From Cytobacillus kochii (GTDB taxonomy: Bacteria > Bacillota > Bacilli > Bacillales > Cytobacillaceae): a stretch of 64,000 nucleotides of DNA. Below the pieces are notes generated by a model. That model saw nothing but the letters and a program-made list of their open reading frames with translations. It was not told the DNA's origin and did not search any database. Below are positions 25,855-34,202 of this stretch, piece by piece; the stretch's first letter is position 1; each line of letters begins with the position of its first letter. The stretch covers positions 1 to 64,000 of the forward strand of contig NZ_JAIVAM010000015.1 in assembly GCF_020171845.1 (NCBI RefSeq), given 5' to 3'. Both the position numbers and the translations under genes were made by a program.

Positions 25855-28089
25855 TTGGGTGAGAAGAAACAATTTTTTGTCTTAGATATAGGAACAAGGT
25901 CAGTCATTGGTCTCTTTATTCTTTTTGAAGAAGGTGAGTATAATTGTGTTGATTATTTTGTAAAGGAACATGATGATAGGGCAATGATGGATGGACAAAT
26001 TCACAATATCCAATCGGTTGCAGAAACAGTTATTGTTATTAAACAATACTTTGAAAAAAAACATGGTCCCCTTCAGAAAGTATTTATTGCTGCAGCTGGT
26101 CGATCATTACGAACCGAACGCATAATGACTAGTATGGATATAAGAAATTATCCGCCTTTAACTGCTGATAATATTCAATACTTAGAATGGCAAGCTCTTC
26201 ATAAAGCACAATCTACTATTACAAATAAAACTCATCAAACAGAAATCCAAACAGATTATACCTTTGTAGGCTATACACCACTGTATTATTTTATTGACCG
26301 ACAGCCTATTGGAAGTTTATTACACCAACAAGGTGCTCAAGCGAGTGTAGAAATTATTGCCACCTTCTTACCTAAGCTTGTTATTACCTCTCTAGAAGCA
26401 ACAGTACAAAGAGCAGGGTTAACGATTGATGGGCTCACACTCGAGCCTATTGCTTGTGTACAAACTTTAATTCCTCCATCCTTACGACACTTGAATATAG
26501 CTGTATTAGATATCGGAGCGGGTACATCTGATATTGCCATTACTAATGAAGGAACAATTACTGCTTATGGGATGGTGCCACAGGCAGGTGATGAAGTGAC
26601 AGAGTTCATTCAGCAATTGACACTAACCGATTTCCATGAAGCAGAGCGTATCAAACGGCATTTAGTCGACCATGAATCCTTCACATTTGAAACATTAAAT
26701 AACACACAACAACATATCTACTCAAAAGACTTAATGAATAGACTTTTTCCCTTTATCGAACAACTTGCTCATTCACTTTCAAAAAAAATACAACAGCTAA
26801 ATAATAAAAAGTCACCTCTTGCCCTCCTAATAATTGGCGGTGGAAGCTTAACACCTGGCATTCAAGAATTACTTAGAGACCAATTAGATTTGCCGCCACA
26901 TCAAGTCATGCTTAAAACTTTAAATAGCTTAAAACATCTATCATTTCCAGAAGAGCTAGCTTCTCACCCGATGTATGTCACACCTTTTGCAATCGCAATT
27001 GCAGCCAACGAAACTCCGCTTAGATTTGTTCCTATTACAATCAATGGTGAGACAGAACGATTGCTAAAAATCATGACTCTCACAGTAAAGGATGTCTTAT
27101 TAACTGCAAAATATCTAACAAGGAATTGGTATGGAAAAATTGGCTCTCCAAAAGTAATTACCGTTAACAAACAACAAATGACCATTCCAGGAAGTCACGG
27201 AAAACCGCCATATATTTATTTGAACGGTAAAAAAGCAAAATTAAAAGATGTCATTCACGCCCATGATGAAATAAGTGTCGTAAGAGGAATGAGCGGAGAG
27301 CCAGCGACTATTAGAGTATCTGATTGTGTCGGAGAAACCGAGAATAAAAGTATTTATATTCATGATGCAAAATACACCATTATGCCCTTAATAAAAGTGA
27401 ATCAAGTAACAGCATCCACTCAACAGCTACTCGAGGACGGTGATCATATTGAATATATAATCCCATCGACAATTACAGAAATCTTTCATTCATTAGATTT
27501 GACACATCTTTTAGAGCACGTAAAGCCATTTCAACTGATCATCAATGGGAAGCAGACAATCATTCCACCTCATAACGGAAAAGTCATTTGCAATGGAAAT
27601 TCGATATCTTTAACTAGTCATGTGAACCATTTAGATCGTCTAGAGATTATTGAACAACACCCATTAACACTGTTAGAATTCATCAAATATAAATCTTTAC
27701 AGTACAAGGTCAGTATGACGATTAGTGTTAATAATAAAGAAGTTACGCTTTATAAACAACTTTTGCACATAATCAGAGAAAAAGAGAAATTAGGTGAGGA
27801 ATCACTTATACATTCAGGAGATGTACTAGAAATAATAAAGGAAGAAGAACAAGCAAGGTTTTATTTTCATGATGTGATTAAATTTGCTCAAGTTCAAATT
27901 CCTTATCATGGTAAACTTCAATGTACATTATTTAAAAACGGCAAGAAGTCCTCTCTATTGGAGGAAATACAAGAGGGGGACAGTTTAAAAATTCACTGGT
28001 CAACTAAAAATTACACACTCGTGCGGAAAAAACACATAACTCCTTCAACCAATTTAAATAATGTTCCGAACGACTCACGTCCATATTAG
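25855..28089 (+). CDS. FtsA/PilM-like actin-fold ATPase with long C-terminal extension
   Basis: This is a 744-residue protein. The first ~400 residues show the actin/FtsA fold: phosphate-1 loop F-V-L-D-I-G-T-R-S-V-I-G, an SHS2/1C-like region (I-A-A-A-G-R-S-L-R-T), phosphate-2 loop V-L-D-I-G-A-G-T-S-D-I-A and adenosine motif I-I-G-G-G-S-L-T-P-G. The last ~330 residues look like repeated small beta-rich modules (I-Y-L-N-G-K-K; L-I-I-N-G-K-Q; C-T-L-F-K-N-G-K-K), possibly beta-grasp-like. FtsA proper is ~420 residues and lies beside ftsZ, so this is a paralogue of unknown role. The TTG at 25855 is preferred because AAAGGATGTGA lies 5 nt upstream. Confidence 0.75.
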   Translation: MGEKKQFFVLDIGTRSVIGLFILFEEGEYNCVDYFVKEHDDRAMMDGQIHNIQSVAETVIVIKQYFEKKHGPLQKVFIAAAGRSLRTERIMTSMDIRNYPPLTADNIQYLEWQALHKAQSTITNKTHQTEIQTDYTFVGYTPLYYFIDRQPIGSLLHQQGAQASVEIIATFLPKLVITSLEATVQRAGLTIDGLTLEPIACVQTLIPPSLRHLNIAVLDIGAGTSDIAITNEGTITAYGMVPQAGDEVTEFIQQLTLTDFHEAERIKRHLVDHESFTFETLNNTQQHIYSKDLMNRLFPFIEQLAHSLSKKIQQLNNKKSPLALLIIGGGSLTPGIQELLRDQLDLPPHQVMLKTLNSLKHLSFPEELASHPMYVTPFAIAIAANETPLRFVPITINGETERLLKIMTLTVKDVLLTAKYLTRNWYGKIGSPKVITVNKQQMTIPGSHGKPPYIYLNGKKAKLKDVIHAHDEISVVRGMSGEPATIRVSDCVGETENKSIYIHDAKYTIMPLIKVNQVTASTQQLLEDGDHIEYIIPSTITEIFHSLDLTHLLEHVKPFQLIINGKQTIIPPHNGKVICNGNSISLTSHVNHLDRLEIIEQHPLTLLEFIKYKSLQYKVSMTISVNNKEVTLYKQLLHIIREKEKLGEESLIHSGDVLEIIKEEEQARFYFHDVIKFAQVQIPYHGKLQCTLFKNGKKSSLLEEIQEGDSLKIHWSTKNYTLVRKKHITPSTNLNNVPNDSRPY

Positions 28090-28120
28090 ACAAATAAATC
28101 GTTCGGGATAGATAACTTCC

Positions 28121-28444
28121 TTAAGCTTGTACAGCCTCATTTAGGTTATCATATGTAATTTTACGGTGGGATGTATGCCAAGACACTTCTTTATTAACAA
28201 AAAGAAAAGCTTGTGGAGATTCGTGTTTTACTTCAAATATTTCTGCTATCTCGTTTGACAATGGGCGATCTTCTTGAACAACTAAGTAATAAGCTTTCAC
28301 ATCACTATTTTCATTTGTGTATTTTTCAAATTGCTCGTAAGCATCTGCGCTGATTGGGCAAGTGTTACTGTGCTTAAGTAATAACATCTTCTCATTCTCT
28401 TGCAATGCTTGGTTAAATGCTTCTTTTGTATTTAATCTTTCCAT
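28121..28444 (-). CDS. ytxJ: Bacilliredoxin-like protein YtxJ
   Basis: This 107-residue thioredoxin-fold protein has a single active-site Cys in N-T-C-P-I-S, the monothiol pattern of YtxJ proteins, and the late F-V-N-K-E-V-S-W strand. The family is linked to bacillithiol redox chemistry. The start at 28444 follows AGAGAGGTAATT; a longer reading from 28483 lacks a site. Unlike the B. subtilis ytxGHJ operon, a strong perfect hairpin separates it from ytxH. Confidence 0.88.
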   Translation of the reverse strand: MERLNTKEAFNQALQENEKMLLLKHSNTCPISADAYEQFEKYTNENSDVKAYYLVVQEDRPLSNEIAEIFEVKHESPQAFLFVNKEVSWHTSHRKITYDNLNEAVQA

Positions 28445-28527
28445 TTGAATTACCTCTCTTATTATAATTATGGTATACCTCACATTATTTTACTAAAAAA
28501 GAGTCACCTATGACAAATCGAGATCAT

Positions 28528-28568
28528 AATAAAGCGGTAAAGAATAGAGGGCTCTTTACCGCTTTATT
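28528..28568 (-). terminator. Perfect 15-bp hairpin between ytxH and ytxJ
   Basis: AATAAAGCGGTAAAG (28528-28542) and its exact complement (28554-28568) flank an 11-nt loop. T/A-rich flanks give terminator character on both strands. Confidence 0.75.
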
Positions 28569-28573
28569 GAATA

Positions 28574-29056
28574 CTATTGATTTACTTTTTCCTCTGTTTG
28601 GTCAAAAGCTACTTTCGTTTCTTCTAATCTCTTTTGTGCTTCTGCTTCCGATGTTGGAGCATTTTCTTCAGCCACTCCGTCATCTTTTGCAGTCATTTGC
28701 TTAATTTTATCTTTCATATCTGCAGACTGCTTTGAGACTGTTTGTTGTAAGTCATTAGATTTTTCTTTTGCTGATTGAACGATTTCATTGCTTTTTTCTT
28801 TAGCAACCTGAACCCATTCAGTACCTTTTACTTTAGCAGTATCAGCGATATGGCTAGATTTTTCCTTTAAATGAGAAGCTTGTGTATTAATATCACTTAT
28901 TAGTTCCTTACCTGATTTAGGGGCAAGTAATAATGCTGTACCAGCACCTACAATACCACCAATTAGTGCTCCGATGACGAAATCCTTTGTATTAATGCTA
29001 TCTTCATTTTTGGCCACTTGTGTTGATTCATTTTCTTGACGATCTTGGTTACTCAT
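28574..29056 (-). CDS. ytxH: General stress protein YtxH
   Basis: In this 160-residue protein a polar N-terminus (~1-25) precedes a Gly-rich membrane/hairpin segment (F-V-I-G-A-L-I-G-G-I-V-G-A-G-T-A-L-L), then the YtxH signature A-P-K-S-G-K-E-L. A long Lys/Gln-rich helical tail follows, likely coiled coil. Function unknown; B. subtilis YtxH is a SigB general-stress protein. The start at 29056 follows GGAGGATGATA. It lies 23 bp after ytxG, in the same operon. Confidence 0.9.
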   Translation of the reverse strand: MSNQDRQENESTQVAKNEDSINTKDFVIGALIGGIVGAGTALLLAPKSGKELISDINTQASHLKEKSSHIADTAKVKGTEWVQVAKEKSNEIVQSAKEKSNDLQQTVSKQSADMKDKIKQMTAKDDGVAEENAPTSEAEAQKRLEETKVAFDQTEEKVNQ

Positions 29057-29079
29057 CATTATCATCCTCCAAATTGAAT

Positions 29080-29565
29080 TTATGACCTTGCTCTTTCTCT
29101 TTTCTTGCTAGGAACTGGGATAGGATCCTCAGCTGTATACGTTTGCGCTGGTGCTTGCTTACGTTGTTTATATTTCTCTCTTAATTCTAAGATGACATTA
29201 CCCCAGCTAATAGCTTGTGCAACTTTTTCTTTATTCGACTCTAGCTGCTGACTGACTGAAGATGATATATTTTGAATAGAACCATTAAAGGTTCTTACTG
29301 AGTCCCCTACTTCTTTTACGGCACCAACAACATTATTCAAGCTTTCAGATTTCTTTTGAATATCTTCTGCTAATGCATTCGTTTTATGTAAGAGTACTGT
29401 CGTTTCCTTGGTCACTCCATCAAGCTGTTTTTCTAACCCGTCTAATGTCTTAGATACACTTGTTAACGTTACTTGTAGCGATGAGAGTGTTTTAGCAAGG
29501 TAGATGACTAAAACTAAAAAAGCAATGGCAATAACCGCTACACTCAAATACAAGATAATTTCCAT
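29080..29565 (-). CDS. ytxG: YtxG, DUF948 membrane-anchored stress protein
   Basis: This 161-residue protein has an N-terminal membrane segment (~3-25), then long heptad-like helices with Leu/Val and polar residues (S-S-L-Q-V-T-L-T-S-V-S-K-T-L) that resemble methyl-accepting-type coiled coils without a signalling tip. It ends in a basic tail. It is the first gene of the ytxGH unit, preceded by a SigB-like promoter. The start at 29565 follows ACGGAGGTGTG; the longer reading from 29616 has no site. Biochemical role unknown. Confidence 0.88.
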   Translation of the reverse strand: MEIILYLSVAVIAIAFLVLVIYLAKTLSSLQVTLTSVSKTLDGLEKQLDGVTKETTVLLHKTNALAEDIQKKSESLNNVVGAVKEVGDSVRTFNGSIQNISSSVSQQLESNKEKVAQAISWGNVILELREKYKQRKQAPAQTYTAEDPIPVPSKKRERARS

Positions 29566-29882
29566 TAGGCACACCTCCGTATTTTCAAAATAAGAATGAT
29601 TCAAAGAAAAGAGCAAAGTATTTTATTTATTATTGCTTTTCCCCAATTATGAGAGAATAAACGCTCTTTCCAAATAATCCTTTTTATTTTATCTGTAAAT
29701 ATTATCATAATATAAACAATTACTTAAATGAAGCGATTAGACCTAACGGGAACCTTACTTATCTATTTTATCCTAAGAAAATCATTTATTCTGTCTTTTT
29801 CTCTAGTTATTTTCGAACAAACCTCCCACTTTAGGTTACAATAAGAAGGTAGTAATCAATTTTTTATTCGGAGGGATATGTA
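29566..29882. other. Divergent region between ytxG and the M29 aminopeptidase
   Basis: This holds the SigB-like promoter for ytxG and presumably a promoter for the aminopeptidase, possibly TTAGGT-N..-TAAGAA near 29830; weak. Otherwise nothing recognised. Confidence 0.5.
29639..29662 (-). promoter_or_regulatory. SigB-like promoter of ytxGH
   Basis: On the minus strand GTTTAT (29657-29662) is followed after 12 nt by GGGGAA (29639-29644), close to the SigB consensus GTTTAA-N12-15-GGGTAT. ytxGHJ is a SigB regulon member in B. subtilis. Confidence 0.5.
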
Positions 29883-30998
29883 ATGAAAGATCCTCGTATT
29901 GAACAATTAGCTAAGAACTTAATTAATTATTCAATTGGTTTACAAAAAGGAGAAAAAGTTCTCATTGAGAACTTCGGTTTACAAAAAGAACTTGTAACTG
30001 CTCTTGTAAAAGAAGCCTACGCCGCTGGTGGTCACCCTTTTGTCACGATAAAAGATAATACAGTTGACCGCGCACTTTTATTCGGCGCAAATGAAGAACA
30101 ATATAATATGATGGCTTCATTTGAAGCAAATGTCATGAGCCAAATGGATGCTTATATTGGTTTACGTTCTGGAAATAACATTAACGAACAAGCAGATGTA
30201 CCAGATGAAAAAATGCGTATTCACGGATCAACAATCGGTCAGAAGGTACATAGAGAAATTCGCGTGCCAAAAACAAAATGGGTCGTACTCCGCTATCCAA
30301 ACGCTTCAATGGCTCAATTAGCTAAAATGAGCGTGGAAGCATTCGAAGACTTTTACTTTGATGTATGTAATTTAGACTACAGTAAAATGGATGCAGCCAT
30401 GGACAATCTCGTTTCATTGATGAATAAAACAGATAAAGTTCGCTTAACAGGACCTGGGACTGATTTAAGTTTTTCAATTAAAGATATCCCAGCTATTAAA
30501 TGTTCTGGACAAATGAATATACCAGATGGTGAAGTTTATACCGCTCCAGTGCGTGATTCAGTGAATGGAGTTATTTCTTATAACACACCATCTCCATATA
30601 ACGGTTTTACGTTCGAAAATGTAAGACTAACTTTCGAGAATGGTAAAATCATTGAGGCCACTGCTAATGATACTGAGCGTATTAACAAAATATTCGATAC
30701 AGATGAGGGTGCTCGCTTTGTTGGAGAATTTGCTATTGGTGTTAACCCTTATATTCTACACCCAATGCAAGATATCCTTTTTGATGAAAAAATTGACGGT
30801 AGCTTTCACTTCACACCAGGACAATGCTATGACGAAGCATATAATGGGAACAAATCAAATATCCATTGGGACTTAGTCAATATCCAACGTCCTGATTATG
30901 GTGGTGGAGAAATCTACTTCGATGATCAATTAATCCGCAAAGACGGCAAATTTGTAATTGCAGAATTAGAAGCACTCAATCCAGAAAACTTAAAATAA
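29883..30998 (+). CDS. M29-family metalloaminopeptidase (AmpS/AmpT type)
   Basis: This 371-residue cytoplasmic dimetal aminopeptidase removes N-terminal residues. Expected metal ligands appear as Glu in P-D-G-E-V-Y-T-A-P, Glu in F-V-G-E-F-A-I-G, and His/Asp in N-I-H-W-D-L. The N-terminal Rossmann-like domain (~1-190) and the C-terminal catalytic domain (~195-371) are in the family order. It is shorter than the ~410 residues of B. subtilis AmpS but typical of the M29 group. A GGAGGGATAT site precedes the ATG. It is monocistronic. Confidence 0.92.
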   Translation: MKDPRIEQLAKNLINYSIGLQKGEKVLIENFGLQKELVTALVKEAYAAGGHPFVTIKDNTVDRALLFGANEEQYNMMASFEANVMSQMDAYIGLRSGNNINEQADVPDEKMRIHGSTIGQKVHREIRVPKTKWVVLRYPNASMAQLAKMSVEAFEDFYFDVCNLDYSKMDAAMDNLVSLMNKTDKVRLTGPGTDLSFSIKDIPAIKCSGQMNIPDGEVYTAPVRDSVNGVISYNTPSPYNGFTFENVRLTFENGKIIEATANDTERINKIFDTDEGARFVGEFAIGVNPYILHPMQDILFDEKIDGSFHFTPGQCYDEAYNGNKSNIHWDLVNIQRPDYGGGEIYFDDQLIRKDGKFVIAELEALNPENLK

Positions 30999-31025
30999 GC
31001 TAACAAATGGGAATTTTCCCATGTG

Positions 31026-31056
31026 AACCACGAACAAATTTTTGTTCGTGGTTATT
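31026..31056 (+). terminator. Aminopeptidase terminator
   Basis: AACCACGAACAAA pairs exactly with TTTGTTCGTGGTT and is followed by ATTTAT. The arms resemble the hairpin at 54572-54609. Confidence 0.7.
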
Positions 31057-31144
31057 TATGTATTCCCACATAAAAAATGACTGCCACAATCATTCATGCA
31101 TATAGCAGAAGCAAACAATCATCTTAACCGTCTTTTCTTCAGAT

Positions 31145-31558
31145 TTAATTGTTGTAATTTTCCTTCTGTACTAATTCAGTAATTTCCTTAACAACAGGTA
31201 CACCCTGTCTTGTAATGGTATTAAACATGACAAAAGTCTTCTTACATGTTGTCAATAGCTCTTGATCCTCATTATATATTTCTTGATAAATATAAAAGCT
31301 TTTATTACCTACATTACGTAATTCTGTGAAAATTGTGAGTTCTTCATTCACTCGTGCCTCTTTTTTATAGGTAACATCAAAGTTAACCATTACTGTTCCT
31401 AAATGCTGTTGATCTAATTGCTCTTTTCCAATGCCAATTTCTCTATACCAGTTAGATACACCCTTCTCTAAATAGACAAGATACTTCATATAATTCATGT
31501 GACCTAAATGATCAATATCATCTTGTTGAACACATACCTTTAATATATTTTTTCGCAT
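31145..31558 (-). CDS. Hot-dog-fold acyl-CoA thioesterase-like protein
   Basis: This 137-residue protein has the 4-hydroxybenzoyl-CoA thioesterase signature D-I-D-H-L-G-H-M-N-Y-M-K-Y, with the catalytic Asp and nearby His, followed by the hot-dog strands (V-N-F-D-V-T-Y, K-S-F-Y-I-Y-Q-E-I). It probably hydrolyses acyl-CoA or acts as a dehydratase-like hot-dog protein. The start at 31558 has GGGGG 7 nt upstream; the ATG at 31564 is too close to that site. Confidence 0.85.
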   Translation of the reverse strand: MRKNILKVCVQQDDIDHLGHMNYMKYLVYLEKGVSNWYREIGIGKEQLDQQHLGTVMVNFDVTYKKEARVNEELTIFTELRNVGNKSFYIYQEIYNEDQELLTTCKKTFVMFNTITRQGVPVVKEITELVQKENYNN

Positions 31559-31752
31559 CTTCATTCCCCCGTAATTTATCCGTCATTTTTTTATATTATA
31601 TTTTATCAAAATAGTAAGAAAATGAATACTATCAACTTTCATCATTCAAATTTATTTAGTTCATAGTAATTGATTAAGGGGAATATTTAAAGAAAAAATG
31701 ATTGCTATGCCGTGTTGATGGCCTGATGTGAGTGTAGCCCATTAAATGCGCA

Positions 31753-31854
31753 GCTATCTTTTCCGATTTTACTTCAGATGCACGAGCAAATTCCTTTTGA
31801 TCTGCTATCTTTGCTTATTTCACTTCAATTGCACGAGCAAATTCCTTTTTCTCT
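31753..31854. repeat. Two-copy direct repeat of 51-bp period
   Basis: GCTATCTTT starts at 31753 and 31804, and GCACGAGCAAATTCCTTTT starts at 31780 and 31831, both 51 bp apart. The period equals that of the 13.25-14.15 kb minisatellite, while the unit sequence differs apart from short T-rich pieces. Confidence 0.8.
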
Positions 31855-31887
31855 AATGGACTTAAACCACAAATTGAATTGATGAAA

Positions 31888-31922
31888 CAAAAAGTAGTCC
31901 CCCACTCTCATGAGGAACTACT
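31888..31922 (-). terminator. murC terminator
   Basis: On the minus strand AGTAGT...CC pairs with GG...ACTACT across a purine-rich loop, followed by five T. Confidence 0.7.
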
Positions 31923-31925
31923 CGC

Positions 31926-33221
31926 TTATAGTTGCATTTCGTATGCTTTCTGGAATTTTTGAATGTCGCCTGCACCCATAAAGATTAAGACACCATCGTG
32001 GTGATCTTTTAAGATATTCGTATCGTCTTCGTTTAAAATAACAGAACCATCCACTTTTGCTTGTAAATCTTCAATAGAGAGCTTTCCATGAATTTCCCTA
32101 GCGGATCCAAAGATTTCACATAGATACACTTGGTCTGCCAAGTTTAAACTTGAAGCAAAATCATCTAAGAATGTTTGTGTCCTTGTGAAGGTATGCGGTT
32201 GGAAAACACCGATGATTTCTTTATCAGGGTATTTTTGACGCGCTGCTTCAATTGTTGCTTTTATTTCAGTCGGATGGTGAGCGTAATCATCGATAATGAC
32301 TTGATCACCAATTTGTTTCTCTGTAAATCGTCTCTTTACTCCTCCGAATGTGAGGAGCTGCTCTTGAACAATCGAAGCATCAATATCTTCGTAATGACAC
32401 ACGGCAATCACGCTTAAAGCATTTAAGATGTTATGATCTCCGTATGATTTGATCGTGAACGTATTATAGAAGGTATTCCTTACAAATACATCAAAGGTTG
32501 TACCGCTTGTTGACTTGATGACATTTCTTGCTTGAAAGTCATTTTCTTCACCAAAACCGTAAAAAACAACAGGTACTTTTGCTTGCACTTTTTGTAATTG
32601 TTCATCATCACCACAAGCGAAAATCCCTTTTTTCACTTGTAATGACATTTCTTGAAACGCAGAAAAAACATCATCAAGACTTGCAAAATAATCTGGATGA
32701 TCAAAATCAATATTTGTCATGATGCAATAATCCGGATGGTATGACAAGAAGTGGCGGCGATATTCACATGCTTCAAAAGCAAAATATTCGGCCAGTTTAT
32801 TTCCTCTCCCAGTACCATCACCAATCAGATAAGCAGTAGGATTCGCACCTGTAAGTACATGTGCAAGCAACCCAGTCGTAGAAGTTTTACCATGTGCTCC
32901 TGTAACAGCGATACTTGTAAAATTCTTCATGAAATCACCGAGGAACTTGTGATAGCGAATGATTGGTAAACCAAGTCTTGTCGCTTCTTCTATTTCCTCA
33001 TGTGTATCAGGGAATGCATTACCGGCAATGATTGTTAAGCCAGGTTGTATATTATTTTTATTAAATGGCAAAATTTTTATTCCAGCTTCCTCAAGTGCCA
33101 CTTGTGTGAAGAAGTGCTTTTCAACGTCTGATCCTTGAACATTATAATTCATATCATGTAGAATTTGTGCAAGTGCACTCATCCCTGACCCTTTAATACC
33201 GACGAAATGGTAAATAGTCAT
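31926..33221 (-). CDS. murC: UDP-N-acetylmuramate--L-alanine ligase
   Basis: This 431-residue enzyme adds L-Ala to UDP-MurNAc in peptidoglycan precursor synthesis. The N-terminal UDP-binding motif is [12 protein letters not shown]. The central ATPase has G-A-H-G-K-T-S-T-T, and the third domain has [11 protein letters not shown]. Length matches MurC of B. subtilis (432). The start at 33221 follows GGAGGTTT; the longer reading from 33287 has no site. Order sftA - unknown gene - murC on one strand, with a 274-bp gap before murC. Confidence 0.96.
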   Translation of the reverse strand: MTIYHFVGIKGSGMSALAQILHDMNYNVQGSDVEKHFFTQVALEEAGIKILPFNKNNIQPGLTIIAGNAFPDTHEEIEEATRLGLPIIRYHKFLGDFMKNFTSIAVTGAHGKTSTTGLLAHVLTGANPTAYLIGDGTGRGNKLAEYFAFEACEYRRHFLSYHPDYCIMTNIDFDHPDYFASLDDVFSAFQEMSLQVKKGIFACGDDEQLQKVQAKVPVVFYGFGEENDFQARNVIKSTSGTTFDVFVRNTFYNTFTIKSYGDHNILNALSVIAVCHYEDIDASIVQEQLLTFGGVKRRFTEKQIGDQVIIDDYAHHPTEIKATIEAARQKYPDKEIIGVFQPHTFTRTQTFLDDFASSLNLADQVYLCEIFGSAREIHGKLSIEDLQAKVDGSVILNEDDTNILKDHHDGVLIFMGAGDIQKFQKAYEMQL

Positions 33222-33495
33222 ATAAAGAAACCTCCAACCATCGTATATCTGTAAAACAGTATATGACATATATCTATTTTTGCTCATAATCGTTTATTTC
33301 AAGTTTCCATAGTTCTTTTTAATTCACATTTAAACATTATATCATTATTCCCTTTGAAAAACTATGTATCACTTGTCCCGATCATCATAATTTTTTGCAA
33401 CTTATAGTGCATGAGAATTTTCCTTACCTACAGCACAGTATATCAGCCTTTTCTACTTAAAAAGGTTGTTTATTTTTAGGTAATAAGGAATAGGA

Positions 33496-34176
33496 CTATT
33501 GGCTCAACACTTCCCAATATTGGCTTTCTGGTAAAATGTCCAATGCTCTGTGCTTTAAAAAAGTCCTCAATGTATCTTTTTTGCCCATTCTTTGATAGTT
33601 TGTACGTAATTCACTAAAAGGATGAACATCTTGACATAGTAGGAGAGGGGGAAAAGCGAAATTATTCTTTATACCAGGAATTCTCCTTAAAAAAACAACC
33701 GTTCCTCTTACGATAGTTAAAGAAGAATGCTCTACGTTATTTAAAGATACAACTTGTTCTTCCTCATTTAAATCATATCCAACTATAGTCTTTCCATCAT
33801 AGTTTGTAATTAACAATGGTTCCATAACAGCAGCCATACATAGGGCAGCTTGAATCATTTCATATTCACGCATCTGATTTCTTTGTCTCTGTAAAAATAG
33901 CTGAAACACGCTAACCCCATGAATGGTTTGGTAGTCAAAAATTAACCAATCTGTAAATAGATGGTACATGCTTGATGGAATTTCATCCTCCTCCTTTAAT
34001 TGGAGGTGTAGTTTAAAAATATGCTTTGCACGGACCATCTCACGAATATTTAAGTGGCGTTCACTGTACCTTTTAACCTTTTCAATTAACTGAAAACTAG
34101 CTTCCTCACCTTGCAGTTGCTTTTTATCACGAAACTTGTGCAAATGAACGATGGGTGTATCATTTTCAACCATCAT
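33496..34176 (-). CDS. Hypothetical protein between sftA and murC
   Basis: This 226-residue soluble protein has no signal or membrane segment. It is charged and helical at the N-terminus. A recognisable block H-L-F-T-D-W-L-I-F-D-Y-Q followed by F-Q-L-F-L-Q-R-Q is reminiscent of SEC-C-associated or UPF0149-type proteins, but the Cys-rich SEC-C motif is absent. The C-terminal half is beta-rich. It starts 27 bp after sftA on the same strand, so co-transcription with sftA is likely. I do not recognise the family. Confidence 0.7.
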   Translation of the reverse strand: MMVENDTPIVHLHKFRDKKQLQGEEASFQLIEKVKRYSERHLNIREMVRAKHIFKLHLQLKEEDEIPSSMYHLFTDWLIFDYQTIHGVSVFQLFLQRQRNQMREYEMIQAALCMAAVMEPLLITNYDGKTIVGYDLNEEEQVVSLNNVEHSSLTIVRGTVVFLRRIPGIKNNFAFPPLLLCQDVHPFSELRTNYQRMGKKDTLRTFLKHRALDILPESQYWEVLSQ

Positions 34177-34202
34177 GACCCTTCCTTACCTTTCTTCTAA
34201 CA

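Larger units (their letters stand above)
31559..31925. other. Intergenic region with two-unit 51-bp repeat
   Basis: This holds a direct repeat of 51-bp period and the murC terminator. No gene is seen. Confidence 0.6.

Noticed and set aside
28066..28106. CCGAACGA/TCGTTCGG hairpin after the FtsA-like gene as terminator
   Set aside because: Arms match but the loop is about 25 nt and no T-run follows, so it was not called.
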